Below are positions 15,062 through 23,612 of a DNA stretch of 64,000 nt, in pieces. The notes under the pieces are model-generated. The model was not told the origin of the DNA. It made no database searches and saw nothing but the letters and a program-made list of their open reading frames with translations. The stretch is taken from positions 992,001 through 1,056,000 of the forward strand of contig NZ_ASWD01000001.1 of NCBI RefSeq assembly GCF_000407485.1, given 5' to 3'. The position numbers and the translations under genes were made by a program. Numbering within the stretch: position 1 is the stretch's first letter; each line of letters begins with the position of its first letter. Origin of the DNA: Enterococcus pallens ATCC BAA-351 (GTDB lineage: Bacteria; Bacillota; Bacilli; Lactobacillales; Enterococcaceae).

Positions 15062-17355
15062 AACAAATGCTGACAAAAAAACTCTTTCGAGATATGTGGG
15101 CAGCCAAATGGCAATTTTTATCAATTATTTTGTTAACTGCTTTGGGCGTCATGTTGTTTGTGGGGTTAGATGCGGGTTGGCGAGACATTAATTTGTCACT
15201 AAATAACTATTTCACTCAACAAAAATTGCCTGACTTATGGGTCTCCTCTGGGGACGTGGATCAAGCAACTATTTCAAAAATAGAAACGATAGAAGGCGTC
15301 AAATCCACTCAAACTAGAGGGAGTTATGAAGCACTCGCGAAAGATTTACCTAATGATCCTACCGTTATGCTAAATGCCTTTGATGGTGAAATGGAAATCA
15401 ATCAGCCTGTACTTATTAAGGGGAAAATGTTAGCAAAAAATGATACTCGTGGTGGCTTGATCGAAGAAAAATTTGCTAAAGCTCAAGGATTGAAACTGGG
15501 GGACACGATAAAATGTACACTGCAAAATATGGAGTATGATTTCTTAATCAAAGGAATGATCCGTAGTCCAGAGTATATTATGAGTGCCAACGACATCATG
15601 CCGAATGCAAAAAGGTTCGGATATATGTATGTCAATAGCGCTTCATTAACCCTGCCGTTAAATGAGGTGCTGGTGTCCGTTGAAAAAACTACCGATAGTG
15701 ATCGTGTAAAAAAGCAAATCGAAAAAGCGTTCCCTGCAGCTACGATTCAAGATCGTTCCGTGCATCGGAGCACCGATACGATTTTTACTGAAGTACAACA
15801 ATTTAAATCTTTTTCGTACGTGTTCCCGGTACTATTTTTTATCGTAGCAGCGTTAGTCGTCTTAACCACCATCTCTCGAATGGTTGATAACCAGCGGACG
15901 CAAATGGGGATTTTGAAAGCTTTAGGCTACAGCAGACAAAAATTGTATGTTCACTACCTAAGCTATGGCTTTTTTCCTTCGCTGATTGGTTCCTTATTGG
16001 GACTATTGATTGGGAAAACGCTGGTGGCCGATGTACTATGGCGGGCAGAAGAAGGTATTTATACCATGCCCACTCACTATGCAGCACCGATATCGATTTT
16101 ATCTTTTTTAGTATCGATCCTATCAATTCTGCTAGCAGTCGGTATTTGTTTTTTTAGTTGCCGCAAACAATTAAAAGAAACAGCTGCTGATTTATTACGA
16201 CCAAAGCCGCCAAAATCAGGTACCAGAATCATACTAGAAAGATTTACCCAACTATGGGGAAAAATGTCCTTTCATTCGAAACTCATTAGTCGAAATATGT
16301 TTCGAGCAAAAATTAGAAGCTTTATGGCACTGTTCGGTGTATTAAGTTGTACGGCGCTTTTGATTAGTGCTTTTGCCATGGACAATAGTTTTAGTAGTCT
16401 AGTAAATGTTTATTATGGTGAAACCTATACGTATGATATTAAGGCCAAACTGGAACAAAACCCTGGCTCGATTGAATCCTATAAAAAACGTGTTCCTGCA
16501 GAAACGGTCGAAGGCATTATGGAGCGCCCCGTTAGCTTATCTCACGATGGTGAAAGCCGGGCAATTAACATGACAATTGTCGATAACCATCAAACCATTA
16601 TTCATTTTTCGGATGAACATACGCAGCTACCCGATGAAGGTGTTGTGATTACAGAGAAGTTAGCTGAAACGATGGGCGTATCAAAAAATCAATCGGTTGA
16701 AATTACGCTATCAGGAGACAAACGACCGATCAAAACCTTTATCGCCGATTTTGCATCTTTCGGAACAGGGCAAGGGATTTTCCTATCTCGCAAATCATGG
16801 GATCGGATGGGGAAAGGTAACTTTATCCCGACGTCCTTATTAATCAAAAATCCTGAGACGAATATTTCTGAGTATTTAAATCGAACAGATACGATTGCTA
16901 GATGGTCTACAGTTGACACGCAAATAGCAGAAACACTCGTCTTAATGGACAGCATGCGAGGGGTGATCTTATTGCTGGGACTGTTTGCCTTGTTGCTGGC
17001 GTTCGTAGTGATCTATAACATGGGGATTTTAAACTTTGTAGAAAGAACCCGTGAATTTGCGACACTAAAAGTTTTAGGCTACTACAATTATGAAATCAGA
17101 AGCTTGATTATGAGGGAAAACACGATACTTAGTTTCTTAGGCGTGATGCTAGGAATCATTCCGGGAATTCTATTAGCTAATGTGGCGTTGAGAGTCGCTG
17201 AACCGGAGGATTTTGTGATTAGTATTGCTATTAAGCCCATTAGTATTGTTTTATCCTGTGTTATTACGTTTGCGTTTTCGATTATCGTTCAGCTGTTTTT
17301 GACCCGTAAAGTCGCAAAAATTGATATGGTATCCGCACTGAAAAGTGTTGAATAA
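15055..17355 (+). CDS. FtsX/MacB-type ABC permease
   Basis: A 766-residue membrane protein of the large type with two FtsX units. An N-terminal helix (~18-40, QFLSIILLTALGVMLFVGLD) and an extracellular domain to ~255 are followed by three helices (~262-370, containing ISRMVDNQRTQMGILKALGY). A second N-terminal-type helix (~430) and extracellular domain follow, then three helices (~640-760, containing ERTREFATLKVLGYYNYEIR). Such permeases act in the cytoplasmic membrane with the ATPase encoded just upstream. Overlapping start and stop indicate coupled synthesis. Confidence 0.92.
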   Translation: MVKQMLTKKLFRDMWAAKWQFLSIILLTALGVMLFVGLDAGWRDINLSLNNYFTQQKLPDLWVSSGDVDQATISKIETIEGVKSTQTRGSYEALAKDLPNDPTVMLNAFDGEMEINQPVLIKGKMLAKNDTRGGLIEEKFAKAQGLKLGDTIKCTLQNMEYDFLIKGMIRSPEYIMSANDIMPNAKRFGYMYVNSASLTLPLNEVLVSVEKTTDSDRVKKQIEKAFPAATIQDRSVHRSTDTIFTEVQQFKSFSYVFPVLFFIVAALVVLTTISRMVDNQRTQMGILKALGYSRQKLYVHYLSYGFFPSLIGSLLGLLIGKTLVADVLWRAEEGIYTMPTHYAAPISILSFLVSILSILLAVGICFFSCRKQLKETAADLLRPKPPKSGTRIILERFTQLWGKMSFHSKLISRNMFRAKIRSFMALFGVLSCTALLISAFAMDNSFSSLVNVYYGETYTYDIKAKLEQNPGSIESYKKRVPAETVEGIMERPVSLSHDGESRAINMTIVDNHQTIIHFSDEHTQLPDEGVVITEKLAETMGVSKNQSVEITLSGDKRPIKTFIADFASFGTGQGIFLSRKSWDRMGKGNFIPTSLLIKNPETNISEYLNRTDTIARWSTVDTQIAETLVLMDSMRGVILLLGLFALLLAFVVIYNMGILNFVERTREFATLKVLGYYNYEIRSLIMRENTILSFLGVMLGIIPGILLANVALRVAEPEDFVISIAIKPISIVLSCVITFAFSIIVQLFLTRKVAKIDMVSALKSVE

Positions 17356-17385
17356 AAAACGGATAAAAAGAGAGGAATTTTAAAT

Positions 17386-18015
17386 ATGAAAAAAAAGATA
17401 GCGATTGGCTTACTTGTTGTAGCTGTAATGGCCTCCTTGGTCCTTTCATGGTTGGCTTATTCACAAAAAAATAATGGGGAAACCTCTGCAGCAGATAAAG
17501 CAGCAGCTACACAGAAAACAGAAGCTGCAACATCCATGTTTGGTACTGTAGAGGCGACGGACAAATACACTGTATTTTCACCCTCAGCCGGAAAAGTATC
17601 CAATGTAAACTTGCTAAACGGACAAGAGGTAAAAAAACAAGAGACGCTTTTACAAATAACTACAGGTGAAGAGAGTAACGATGTTTCAGCAAAAACCGAG
17701 GGTGTAATAACAAAGCTGCTGGTTTCAGATGGTCAACCGATTCAAGAAGGACAAGCGTTACTAGAGATTGCCGATGATTCTAAGCAGCGGGTTGCAGTAG
17801 ATGCTGATGAAGTCGATGTAAAGGATATTAGAGTGGGTGATCTTGTGGATATTGAACTAGACAGTCAACCAAATGAAGAATACGAAGGTAAGATTGAATA
17901 CATTTCGTCAGTCGGAGAAAATCGGCAAAATGCCACGTATTATAAAGTCTATGTCAGCTTCAATCCAAATAAGGATGTATTGCTCGGGATGAGTGCGACT
18001 GTTTTTACTCGATAA
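17386..18015 (+). CDS. HlyD/MacA-like membrane-fusion protein
   Basis: A 209-residue protein. One N-terminal membrane helix (~5-25) is followed by a lipoyl/barrel-sandwich region (VFSPSAGKVSNVNLLNGQEV, then GVITKLLVSDGQPIQEGQAL) and a beta-barrel (VDVKDIRVGDLVDIELD). It is shorter than MacA because no long coiled coil is present, as is usual for Gram-positive exporters. AGAGGA precedes the ATG. Third gene of the exporter operon, followed by a terminator at 18047. Confidence 0.88.
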   Translation: MKKKIAIGLLVVAVMASLVLSWLAYSQKNNGETSAADKAAATQKTEAATSMFGTVEATDKYTVFSPSAGKVSNVNLLNGQEVKKQETLLQITTGEESNDVSAKTEGVITKLLVSDGQPIQEGQALLEIADDSKQRVAVDADEVDVKDIRVGDLVDIELDSQPNEEYEGKIEYISSVGENRQNATYYKVYVSFNPNKDVLLGMSATVFTR

Positions 18016-18046
18016 ATTCAGCTCTTTGAGTAACAAAAGTACTTTT

Positions 18047-18100
18047 AAGAAGGAATAGATAACAGCAGTCAAAACTTGCTTGTTACCTATTCTTCTTTTT
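18047..18100 (+). terminator. Terminator of the exporter operon
   Basis: A near-perfect long stem (AAGAAGGAATAGATAACA with TGTTACCTATTCTTCTT) followed by T's. The stretch to 18370 has no gene. Confidence 0.85.
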
Positions 18101-18370
18101 CAGCTTAATATTTTTATAAAGGGATATTCTTGATTTTTATGACTTTAAATTGGTAAGGAATATAGCATCCATTTTATCGAAGAAAAATCAGGGATGCTTT
18201 TATTAATGCGAAAGCAACAATGCTGTAAAAATATAGTAAGCATGGCCCCAAAGATATCTTTACTAAAAAAATTTTAAAAGTAAAGTCTTGGGCAGGGAAA
18301 ACTAATGCAACGTGAAGATTCAGTGCAGGATTGTCTCAATTAATTTAATCGACTTCACTATTGATAGAAC

Positions 18371-18400
18371 AAAAAACACTCAATAACAATTTGTTGAGTG
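18371..18400 (-). terminator. Terminator of the VOC gene
   Basis: CACTCAA/TTGAGTG hairpin followed on the minus strand by TTTTTTG, ~50 bases after the VOC stop codon. Confidence 0.75.
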
Positions 18401-18450
18401 AAATACCTTTTTTCGGTAAATAATTGAATGCCATGCTTTGAAAATTTCAT

Positions 18451-18876
18451 CTAATATTCAACGCGTTTACTCATAGGATGATCTTTATCAAATTGAACTA
18501 AATCCCATAAATTTCCGTATAAGTCTTTGAATACCGCAACAGTACCATAATCAGCTTTTTTAGGTTCTCTAACGAATTTAACTCCCTTTGAAAGCATACG
18601 GTGATAGTCCCGATCAAAATCATCAGTGCCTAGAAACAGAAAAACTCTGCCACCTGCTTGATTGCCGATAAAGTCGTGCTGTACTGGTTTAGAAGCCTTG
18701 GCTAGCAAAATGGTTGTTCCTCTTGAACCTCTTGGTGACACAACAACCCAGCGTTTATCTTGTTCTGCTTGATAAGTATCTTCGATTAATTCGAAATCAA
18801 GTACTTGGGTATAAAACTCGATTGCTTCATCATAATCTTCTACAACTAATGCGATATGGACAATACTTTGTTTCAT
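18451..18876 (-). CDS. VOC-family protein (glyoxalase/dioxygenase fold)
   Basis: A 141-residue protein with the paired beta-alpha-beta-beta-beta layout: IVHIALVVEDYDEAIEFYTQ, then VLDFELIED, and in the second half FDRDYHRMLSKGVKFVREP and AVFKDLYGNLWDLVQF. Candidate metal ligands are His7 and the Glu/Asp-bearing strands, as in glyoxalase I or fosfomycin/bleomycin-resistance relatives. The substrate is unknown. AAGGAG lies 8 bases before ATG 18876. A closely related fragment occurs at 26460-26552. Confidence 0.88.
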   Translation of the reverse strand: MKQSIVHIALVVEDYDEAIEFYTQVLDFELIEDTYQAEQDKRWVVVSPRGSRGTTILLAKASKPVQHDFIGNQAGGRVFLFLGTDDFDRDYHRMLSKGVKFVREPKKADYGTVAVFKDLYGNLWDLVQFDKDHPMSKRVEY

Positions 18877-19166
18877 GATACATTCTCCTTACTTCATCTT
18901 TTAGGCTTGCGATAAACATAGCTAGTGATAGACGGTATAAAAATAGTATATCTTTAAACCTTCAATGCGGAAATAAATCTTTGTTAGCTTGGCGAAACCA
19001 AACGTAAAAGAATAATTCAAAAACTGAGCAGGGTGTCTAAAAACATCTGCTCAGTTTTTTTGCTATTGAGATTTTCTAAGCTGTTCAGTAGAGGCTGCTA
19101 GTTTATCCTAAGCGCTTTTTTTCAATTGCTACTAGAGCTTTGCTTCTCATAAGCACAAGTCCGAAA

Positions 19167-19646
19167 TTACTTATCTTCATCCTGCAGTTTTTTTTCTAAT
19201 CGCTTTTGTCCAAATTCGCCAACAGAATACAAAACGCCAATAATTACGCCGATGAAAATAGTTGACGAGACGAAAGTAAATCCTAATGCAGCAAGGAAGT
19301 GACCATCCGTTATTCCAGTGTACTTATCACCATACAGTGAAAAATTTCTAATCCCACTAACGACAGTTATAAGCAATCCAAGAGCAATTGATGAAGGGAT
19401 AATTAATTTTTTCATGTTTATCGGATAATCAAAAGAGTTGAAGCCCAAAATCGAGCTGCGAATCGTAATGTAAAGGACAGCAATAGCCATAACGACTAAT
19501 TCGGCTATATATCCTGAAGCTGACATGTCTAAAATATATGTCTTAATAAATATGGATATAGATAATAAACCAATCACTAAAGCAAAGCCTTCACTTTGAA
19601 TTTTGTTGTTCAGTTGCACCGTTCGTTCATCTTTATTCTTTTTCAT
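19167..19646 (-). CDS. Four-helix membrane protein paired with XRE regulator (copy 2, full length)
   Basis: A 159-residue protein, about 85-90% identical by eye to the protein at 11435, with the same four membrane helices and a longer charged C-terminus (GQKRLEKKLQDEDK). GGGAGG lies ~6 bases before ATG 19646, immediately after the XRE stop codon (19648). DUF6773-like is my best family guess. It probably works with the XRE regulator, but function is unknown. Confidence 0.7.
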   Translation of the reverse strand: MKKNKDERTVQLNNKIQSEGFALVIGLLSISIFIKTYILDMSASGYIAELVVMAIAVLYITIRSSILGFNSFDYPINMKKLIIPSSIALGLLITVVSGIRNFSLYGDKYTGITDGHFLAALGFTFVSSTIFIGVIIGVLYSVGEFGQKRLEKKLQDEDK

Positions 19647-19647
19647 A

Positions 19648-19842
19648 TTAATCCTCCCAAAATAAGTCATTCAATGTTTTATTCAGTGTTTTACAAATGG
19701 CAATGCAAAGCTTTAGTGTGGGGTTGTACTTGCCAGCCTCAATCAATCCGATTGTTTGTCGGGTGACACCAATCGCATTGGCTAGGTCTTCCTGACTCAC
19801 ATCACACTCAATTCTAGCCATCTTCATTCGTTTATTTTTCAT
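19648..19842 (-). CDS. Small XRE-family transcriptional regulator (copy 2)
   Basis: A 64-residue paralogue of the regulator at 11877, with VSQEDLANAIGVTRQTIGLI. It stops at …LNDLFWED, the form usual for this family. The upstream in-frame ATG at 19863 has no ribosome site, so I use ATG 19842, although its AAAGGA is ~12 bases away. Because the helix-turn-helix is nearly identical to copy 1, the two proteins should cross-regulate both promoters. Confidence 0.85.
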   Translation of the reverse strand: MKNKRMKMARIECDVSQEDLANAIGVTRQTIGLIEAGKYNPTLKLCIAICKTLNKTLNDLFWED

Positions 19843-19879
19843 GAAATGAACAGTTCCTTTCATCAGATTTGATAAACCT

Positions 19880-19908
19880 AGTATATTTTATATCTGACTA
19901 TTTGTAAA
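19880..19908 (-). promoter_or_regulatory. Promoter of XRE cassette copy 2
   Basis: Same TTTACA-17-TATACT promoter as copy 1. The upstream element differs by one base (TGCAAAATGCA instead of TGCATAATGCA), which would weaken its symmetry. Confidence 0.7.
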
Positions 19909-19962
19909 GTATATATTGCATTTTGCATTATATAAATTTCTCGAATGGGGATTAATGTAACT

Positions 19963-20507
19963 CACCAGTCCGTTTTTTTCTATAACTGTTGCTCTGAGGT
20001 CAAATTTTATTGCATTATCAAAGCTATCACTCTCTTCTCTACATGTTTCACCCAGATTTTACTAGCCAGCATGGAAGAAAAATCTCGATTTATCTATATT
20101 ATTACTTCAGTTTGGGATAAAACTAAAGTAGCTCTGATATGCGGGGTGTTTCAAGAAGATTTAGTTTTTTGAATTTTAAGATGAATTAGGAAATATATGG
20201 ACTTACATTGAGGAAAATTGGAATAGATAGTTCAAGAAACAAAAAATAGTTTAGCTAATTTTATAAAGTAATAGCTGCCAAAGATAGATATCTATTACAC
20301 TGATGCTACTAAAGAGAACATACTATATTATGTTCAGGTGAATCCTGTTTTTTTCAAGTGTGATAAAACTTTTTATTTCAAAACAAGAGGATTTCTTATA
20401 TAGAAAATAAGCCTGTCTCTAAAATCTTCAGTAGATTTTAAAGACAGGTCTATTGTTCGTCTATTTTTAAATTTATTTGTGCATTAGCTAGTTAGTTTAA
20501 AATTGAA
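19963..20507. other. Intergenic stretch with a terminator hairpin
   Basis: No supported gene. At 20411-20450 a 17-base imperfect stem (GCCTGTCTCTAAAATCT with AGATTTTAAAGACAGGT) lies ~60 bases beyond the stop of the P-type ATPase gene and probably ends that minus-strand transcript. Confidence 0.6.
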
Positions 20508-22835
20508 TTAGACACGTTTTGGAATCATTATCCTAAACTTCATTTTGCTTGTTTTTCCATATAAAACAGACCACAAAAGGACATTGATGATCATAAACAC
20601 TGCAGTATATAAAACGATGTGTAAGCTTAATGGATCAATACTTAGCAGTGAATGGAACAACAGAACAGCTGTAAAAGTACCAATTGTTGTGGTGACAGAT
20701 AAAAACAGCCGTAATGGATTGAATGGCTGACAGGACTTAACCACCGCATAGCAGCTGATTCCAATCAACAAGTAATACATTAATGTTCGACTCTCTGAAG
20801 AACCCAGCCAGCCAATGCTGCCTAACATCCAGACAAGGGCAATATTTAGAGTAACCAGTAATCCGCTAGGCAGCGCATATCGAAATGCAGAAGGTAAAAA
20901 ATGTTCGGCCACTTTTTTCGGATTTTCCTCAAAGGACAAGAAGAAGGAAGGGTATCCCTCAATCGCCAAATCGATTAATGTGATTTGCAGCGGAATAAAA
21001 GGAAATGCCGATGCTGTAAGAATACAAAATAGTGTGACCAATAATGAATAAATGGTCTTAATAAAAAACACACCGGATGAACGAGTGATATTGTTAATGA
21101 CCCGTCTACCCTCAAAAATTACCTGCGGCAAGGAAACAAAGTTTGAATCCAACAAAATCAAGTCTGAAATTTGACGTGTGGCGCCATCACCTTCAGCCAT
21201 AGCAATCGAAATATCAGCTTCTCTTAAAGCCAAAATGTCGTTCACGCCGTCACCAGTCATGCCCACCGTTTGTCCGGAATCCTTCAGTTCCTTGACTAAA
21301 ATCTTTTTCTGATGTGGCGTTACGCGACCAAAAACAGCATATTGATGAGCAGCTGCTTGAATTTCTTTTTCCTCTGTGTAGCCTGATAAATCAATTGCAT
21401 TAGAAAAATCAGAAAAACCGGCTTTTTCAGCAATAGCGGCCACTGTTTTAGGGTGATCACCGGAAATGATTTTTAATTCTACTTCCTGTTCCTTAAAGAA
21501 ATCTAGCGCCTCTTTAACATTTTTTCGAATAGGATCACTCAAGACAATAAAGGCAATCGGTTGAACCTGAGTCGGCTCTTTTTGATTGCTGGGATCAATC
21601 GCAATCAATAGGACACGCATACCTTTGTCTTGATAAGTAAGCATCACTCGAGGCAGTTGATCTGGTTTCATTAAATTTTCTGGAGAACCTAAATAAAATG
21701 TACCAAAATCTTTAAAACGGACCGAGCCATATTTTCTTTCAGAAGAAAAGGCACTTAATTCTTCCGCGTGATAAAGTTCGTTTTCTTCAAAATAAGCCTT
21801 CAATGCCTTAGAAGTTGCATTGTTGTCAGTGGAAGCCGCTAAATAGCTGCCGATCAAGTCAAGGACTTTGTAACGATAATCTTCATTGAGCACATAAATG
21901 TCTTCCACCATCATTTTTCCTTCAGTTAGCGTTCCGGTTTTGTCCAAGCACAACGTATCCATACGTGCTAAAGTCTCAATTGCATACATATTTTGAACCA
22001 GAACATTGCGTTTAGCCAGCTTCATTACACCAGTGGTTAGAGCCAAACTAATTAAAAGTACCAGACCCTTCGGCAGCATACCAATCAGCGCTGCTACAGA
22101 AGTAACGACAGCCATGGTTGTGGAGCTTCCTCGAAGGAAGAAGCCCTCTAAAAATAGAATTAATCCAAGAGGAATAATTACCCAGCTGGTGAAGGTAGAA
22201 ATTTTTTGAATCGAAGCCATCAATTCTGAAGTGATCGGCTTAGTCTTTTTGGTTTCATCAATAATTTTTGTCGCATAATTATCGGCACCGACATGTTCAA
22301 CTTTAGCAATGACTTTTCCGCTTGTTAAGTAGCTGCCGGATAAAAGCTCACTGTCAATCGTTTTTGGAATACTGTCCGATTCACCTGTCAGCATGGATTC
22401 ATTGACTTCTGCTGCTCCGTCAATGACCAGCAAATCGCTGGGCACCTGATCGCCAGCTTCTAAAACAATCAAATCCTCCATCACCAGATCCTGAGGGGTG
22501 ATCTCCTGCAGCAGACTGTTGCGAATCACAGTGACTTTCTTTTGAGAGATTAACGTTAATTTTTCTACCATATTTCGTGCGCGAATTTCCTGAATAATTC
22601 CTATCAAGATATTTACCATGATGATCAGGATAAAAAACATGTTTGAATAGGCTTTTACCAAGAGTAAACAGCCTGCCAGCAAAAAGTTCAGTAAATTAAA
22701 CAAAGTCATCACATTTTTCCGGACAATTGATCCGGTAGATTTTGTAACAGTTGACTGATAGTTGTTGACCTGACCTTCTTCTATGTGTTTTTTCACTTCA
22801 TCATCGGTAAGGCCTTTGTAGAGAGACGTTTCCAT
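20508..22835 (-). CDS. Cation-translocating P-type ATPase (CtpE-like)
   Basis: A 775-residue enzyme with all P-type signatures: TGES in the actuator domain (~residue 150), the phosphorylation motif DKTGTLTEG (~297), SGDHPKT (~460) and TGDGVND (~530). Membrane helix 4 carries GMLPKGLVLL, the variant seen in the CtpE group (Ca2+ uptake in mycobacteria), rather than CPC of heavy-metal pumps or PEGLP of SERCA-type pumps. There is no N-terminal metal-binding domain. Calcium is the best guess for the ion, but this is inference. A ribosome site (GGAGG) precedes ATG 22835. The gene follows the TVP38-like gene by 18 bases, an operon. Confidence 0.88.
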   Translation of the reverse strand: METSLYKGLTDDEVKKHIEEGQVNNYQSTVTKSTGSIVRKNVMTLFNLLNFLLAGCLLLVKAYSNMFFILIIMVNILIGIIQEIRARNMVEKLTLISQKKVTVIRNSLLQEITPQDLVMEDLIVLEAGDQVPSDLLVIDGAAEVNESMLTGESDSIPKTIDSELLSGSYLTSGKVIAKVEHVGADNYATKIIDETKKTKPITSELMASIQKISTFTSWVIIPLGLILFLEGFFLRGSSTTMAVVTSVAALIGMLPKGLVLLISLALTTGVMKLAKRNVLVQNMYAIETLARMDTLCLDKTGTLTEGKMMVEDIYVLNEDYRYKVLDLIGSYLAASTDNNATSKALKAYFEENELYHAEELSAFSSERKYGSVRFKDFGTFYLGSPENLMKPDQLPRVMLTYQDKGMRVLLIAIDPSNQKEPTQVQPIAFIVLSDPIRKNVKEALDFFKEQEVELKIISGDHPKTVAAIAEKAGFSDFSNAIDLSGYTEEKEIQAAAHQYAVFGRVTPHQKKILVKELKDSGQTVGMTGDGVNDILALREADISIAMAEGDGATRQISDLILLDSNFVSLPQVIFEGRRVINNITRSSGVFFIKTIYSLLVTLFCILTASAFPFIPLQITLIDLAIEGYPSFFLSFEENPKKVAEHFLPSAFRYALPSGLLVTLNIALVWMLGSIGWLGSSESRTLMYYLLIGISCYAVVKSCQPFNPLRLFLSVTTTIGTFTAVLLFHSLLSIDPLSLHIVLYTAVFMIINVLLWSVLYGKTSKMKFRIMIPKRV

Positions 22836-22853
22836 TGTTTCATTCCTCCATTT

Positions 22854-23453
22854 TTATAAAAATCGTTGAATCAAAGCAGTAATGACAGTTCCGTATAAGT
22901 AGATGGAGATTGGTTTACCCAGTACTATCGTTAAGACAAAGGTCCGAAACTTCATTGTGCTCAGGCCGGCAATCATACATAATAAATCATCTGGGGCAAC
23001 AGGGAAAAGAATAGCAAAAATAAAGAATCGAGTGAATTTCTTCTTGTTGTCAAGATAAGCAAGGTACTTTTTTGCTGTTTTTTCCGAAACAAAAATCCGC
23101 AGCAAGGATTTGCCAAAATGCCGAATCAACAAAAAAGACAAGATAGATCCCAAGACAATTCCGATGTAGTTATACACGAAGCCAATCCACTGACCAAATG
23201 CCAAGATACCGATACTTAAACTCGTTCCACCTGGTAAAATGGGCAAAACAACTTGAGCTATTTGGAAAAGAATGAAAATAAAAGGCCCCCAAAACCCAGT
23301 TTTTTTGACAATCTGATACAATAGTTGAGTCACATGTTTCATTCCATAATGAATGGTATAAAATAAGAGAAACAACAAAATTAAGACGCCCAAAAATTTA
23401 AAGATAGTTTTTAGATGACCTAGAATTCGATAGACTGTTTTTTGATCTGACAT
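22854..23453 (-). CDS. TVP38/TMEM64 (DedA-superfamily) membrane protein
   Basis: A 199-residue membrane protein with five to six helices. It has the family core GFWGPFIFILFQIAQVVLPI, the G-rich re-entrant LPGGTSLSIGILAFG, and LFPVAPDDLLCMIAGLS. DedA/VTT-domain relatives act in lipid-carrier flipping or membrane homeostasis in other bacteria. GGTGAG lies 3-5 bases before the ATG, a short spacing. It is first in an operon with the P-type ATPase and divergent from the two-component system at 23613. Confidence 0.88.
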   Translation of the reverse strand: MSDQKTVYRILGHLKTIFKFLGVLILLFLLFYTIHYGMKHVTQLLYQIVKKTGFWGPFIFILFQIAQVVLPILPGGTSLSIGILAFGQWIGFVYNYIGIVLGSILSFLLIRHFGKSLLRIFVSEKTAKKYLAYLDNKKKFTRFFIFAILFPVAPDDLLCMIAGLSTMKFRTFVLTIVLGKPISIYLYGTVITALIQRFL

Positions 23454-23612
23454 ATTCTCACCTGATTTCCCTATCTATTCTTTAAGCATACAAGGCAAAA
23501 GCAAACGAACAGGAGTAAAAAGTTAAACAATTTATCAACAAATGATCAACATTCCATGCGAGTTGAGATTTCTTAGCTTATAAGCTTTATGATGAGACAA
23601 GGAGGGGTTCAG

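Larger units (their letters stand above)
19005..19962. repeat. Direct repeat copy 2 (XRE regulator + membrane protein cassette)
   Basis: About 958 bases, directly repeated with 11337-12206 and ~6.8 kb from it. It contains the full-length version of the cassette, including the 88 bases lost in copy 1. It begins TAAAAGAATAATTC inside an intergenic stretch and ends ATGTAACT. No transposase or terminal inverted repeats were seen at its edges. Confidence 0.9.

Noticed and set aside
19945-20172. 75-codon plus-strand frame
   Set aside because: No ribosome site and odd composition (many Cys, Phe). It begins inside the repeated promoter region and has no counterpart downstream of copy 1.
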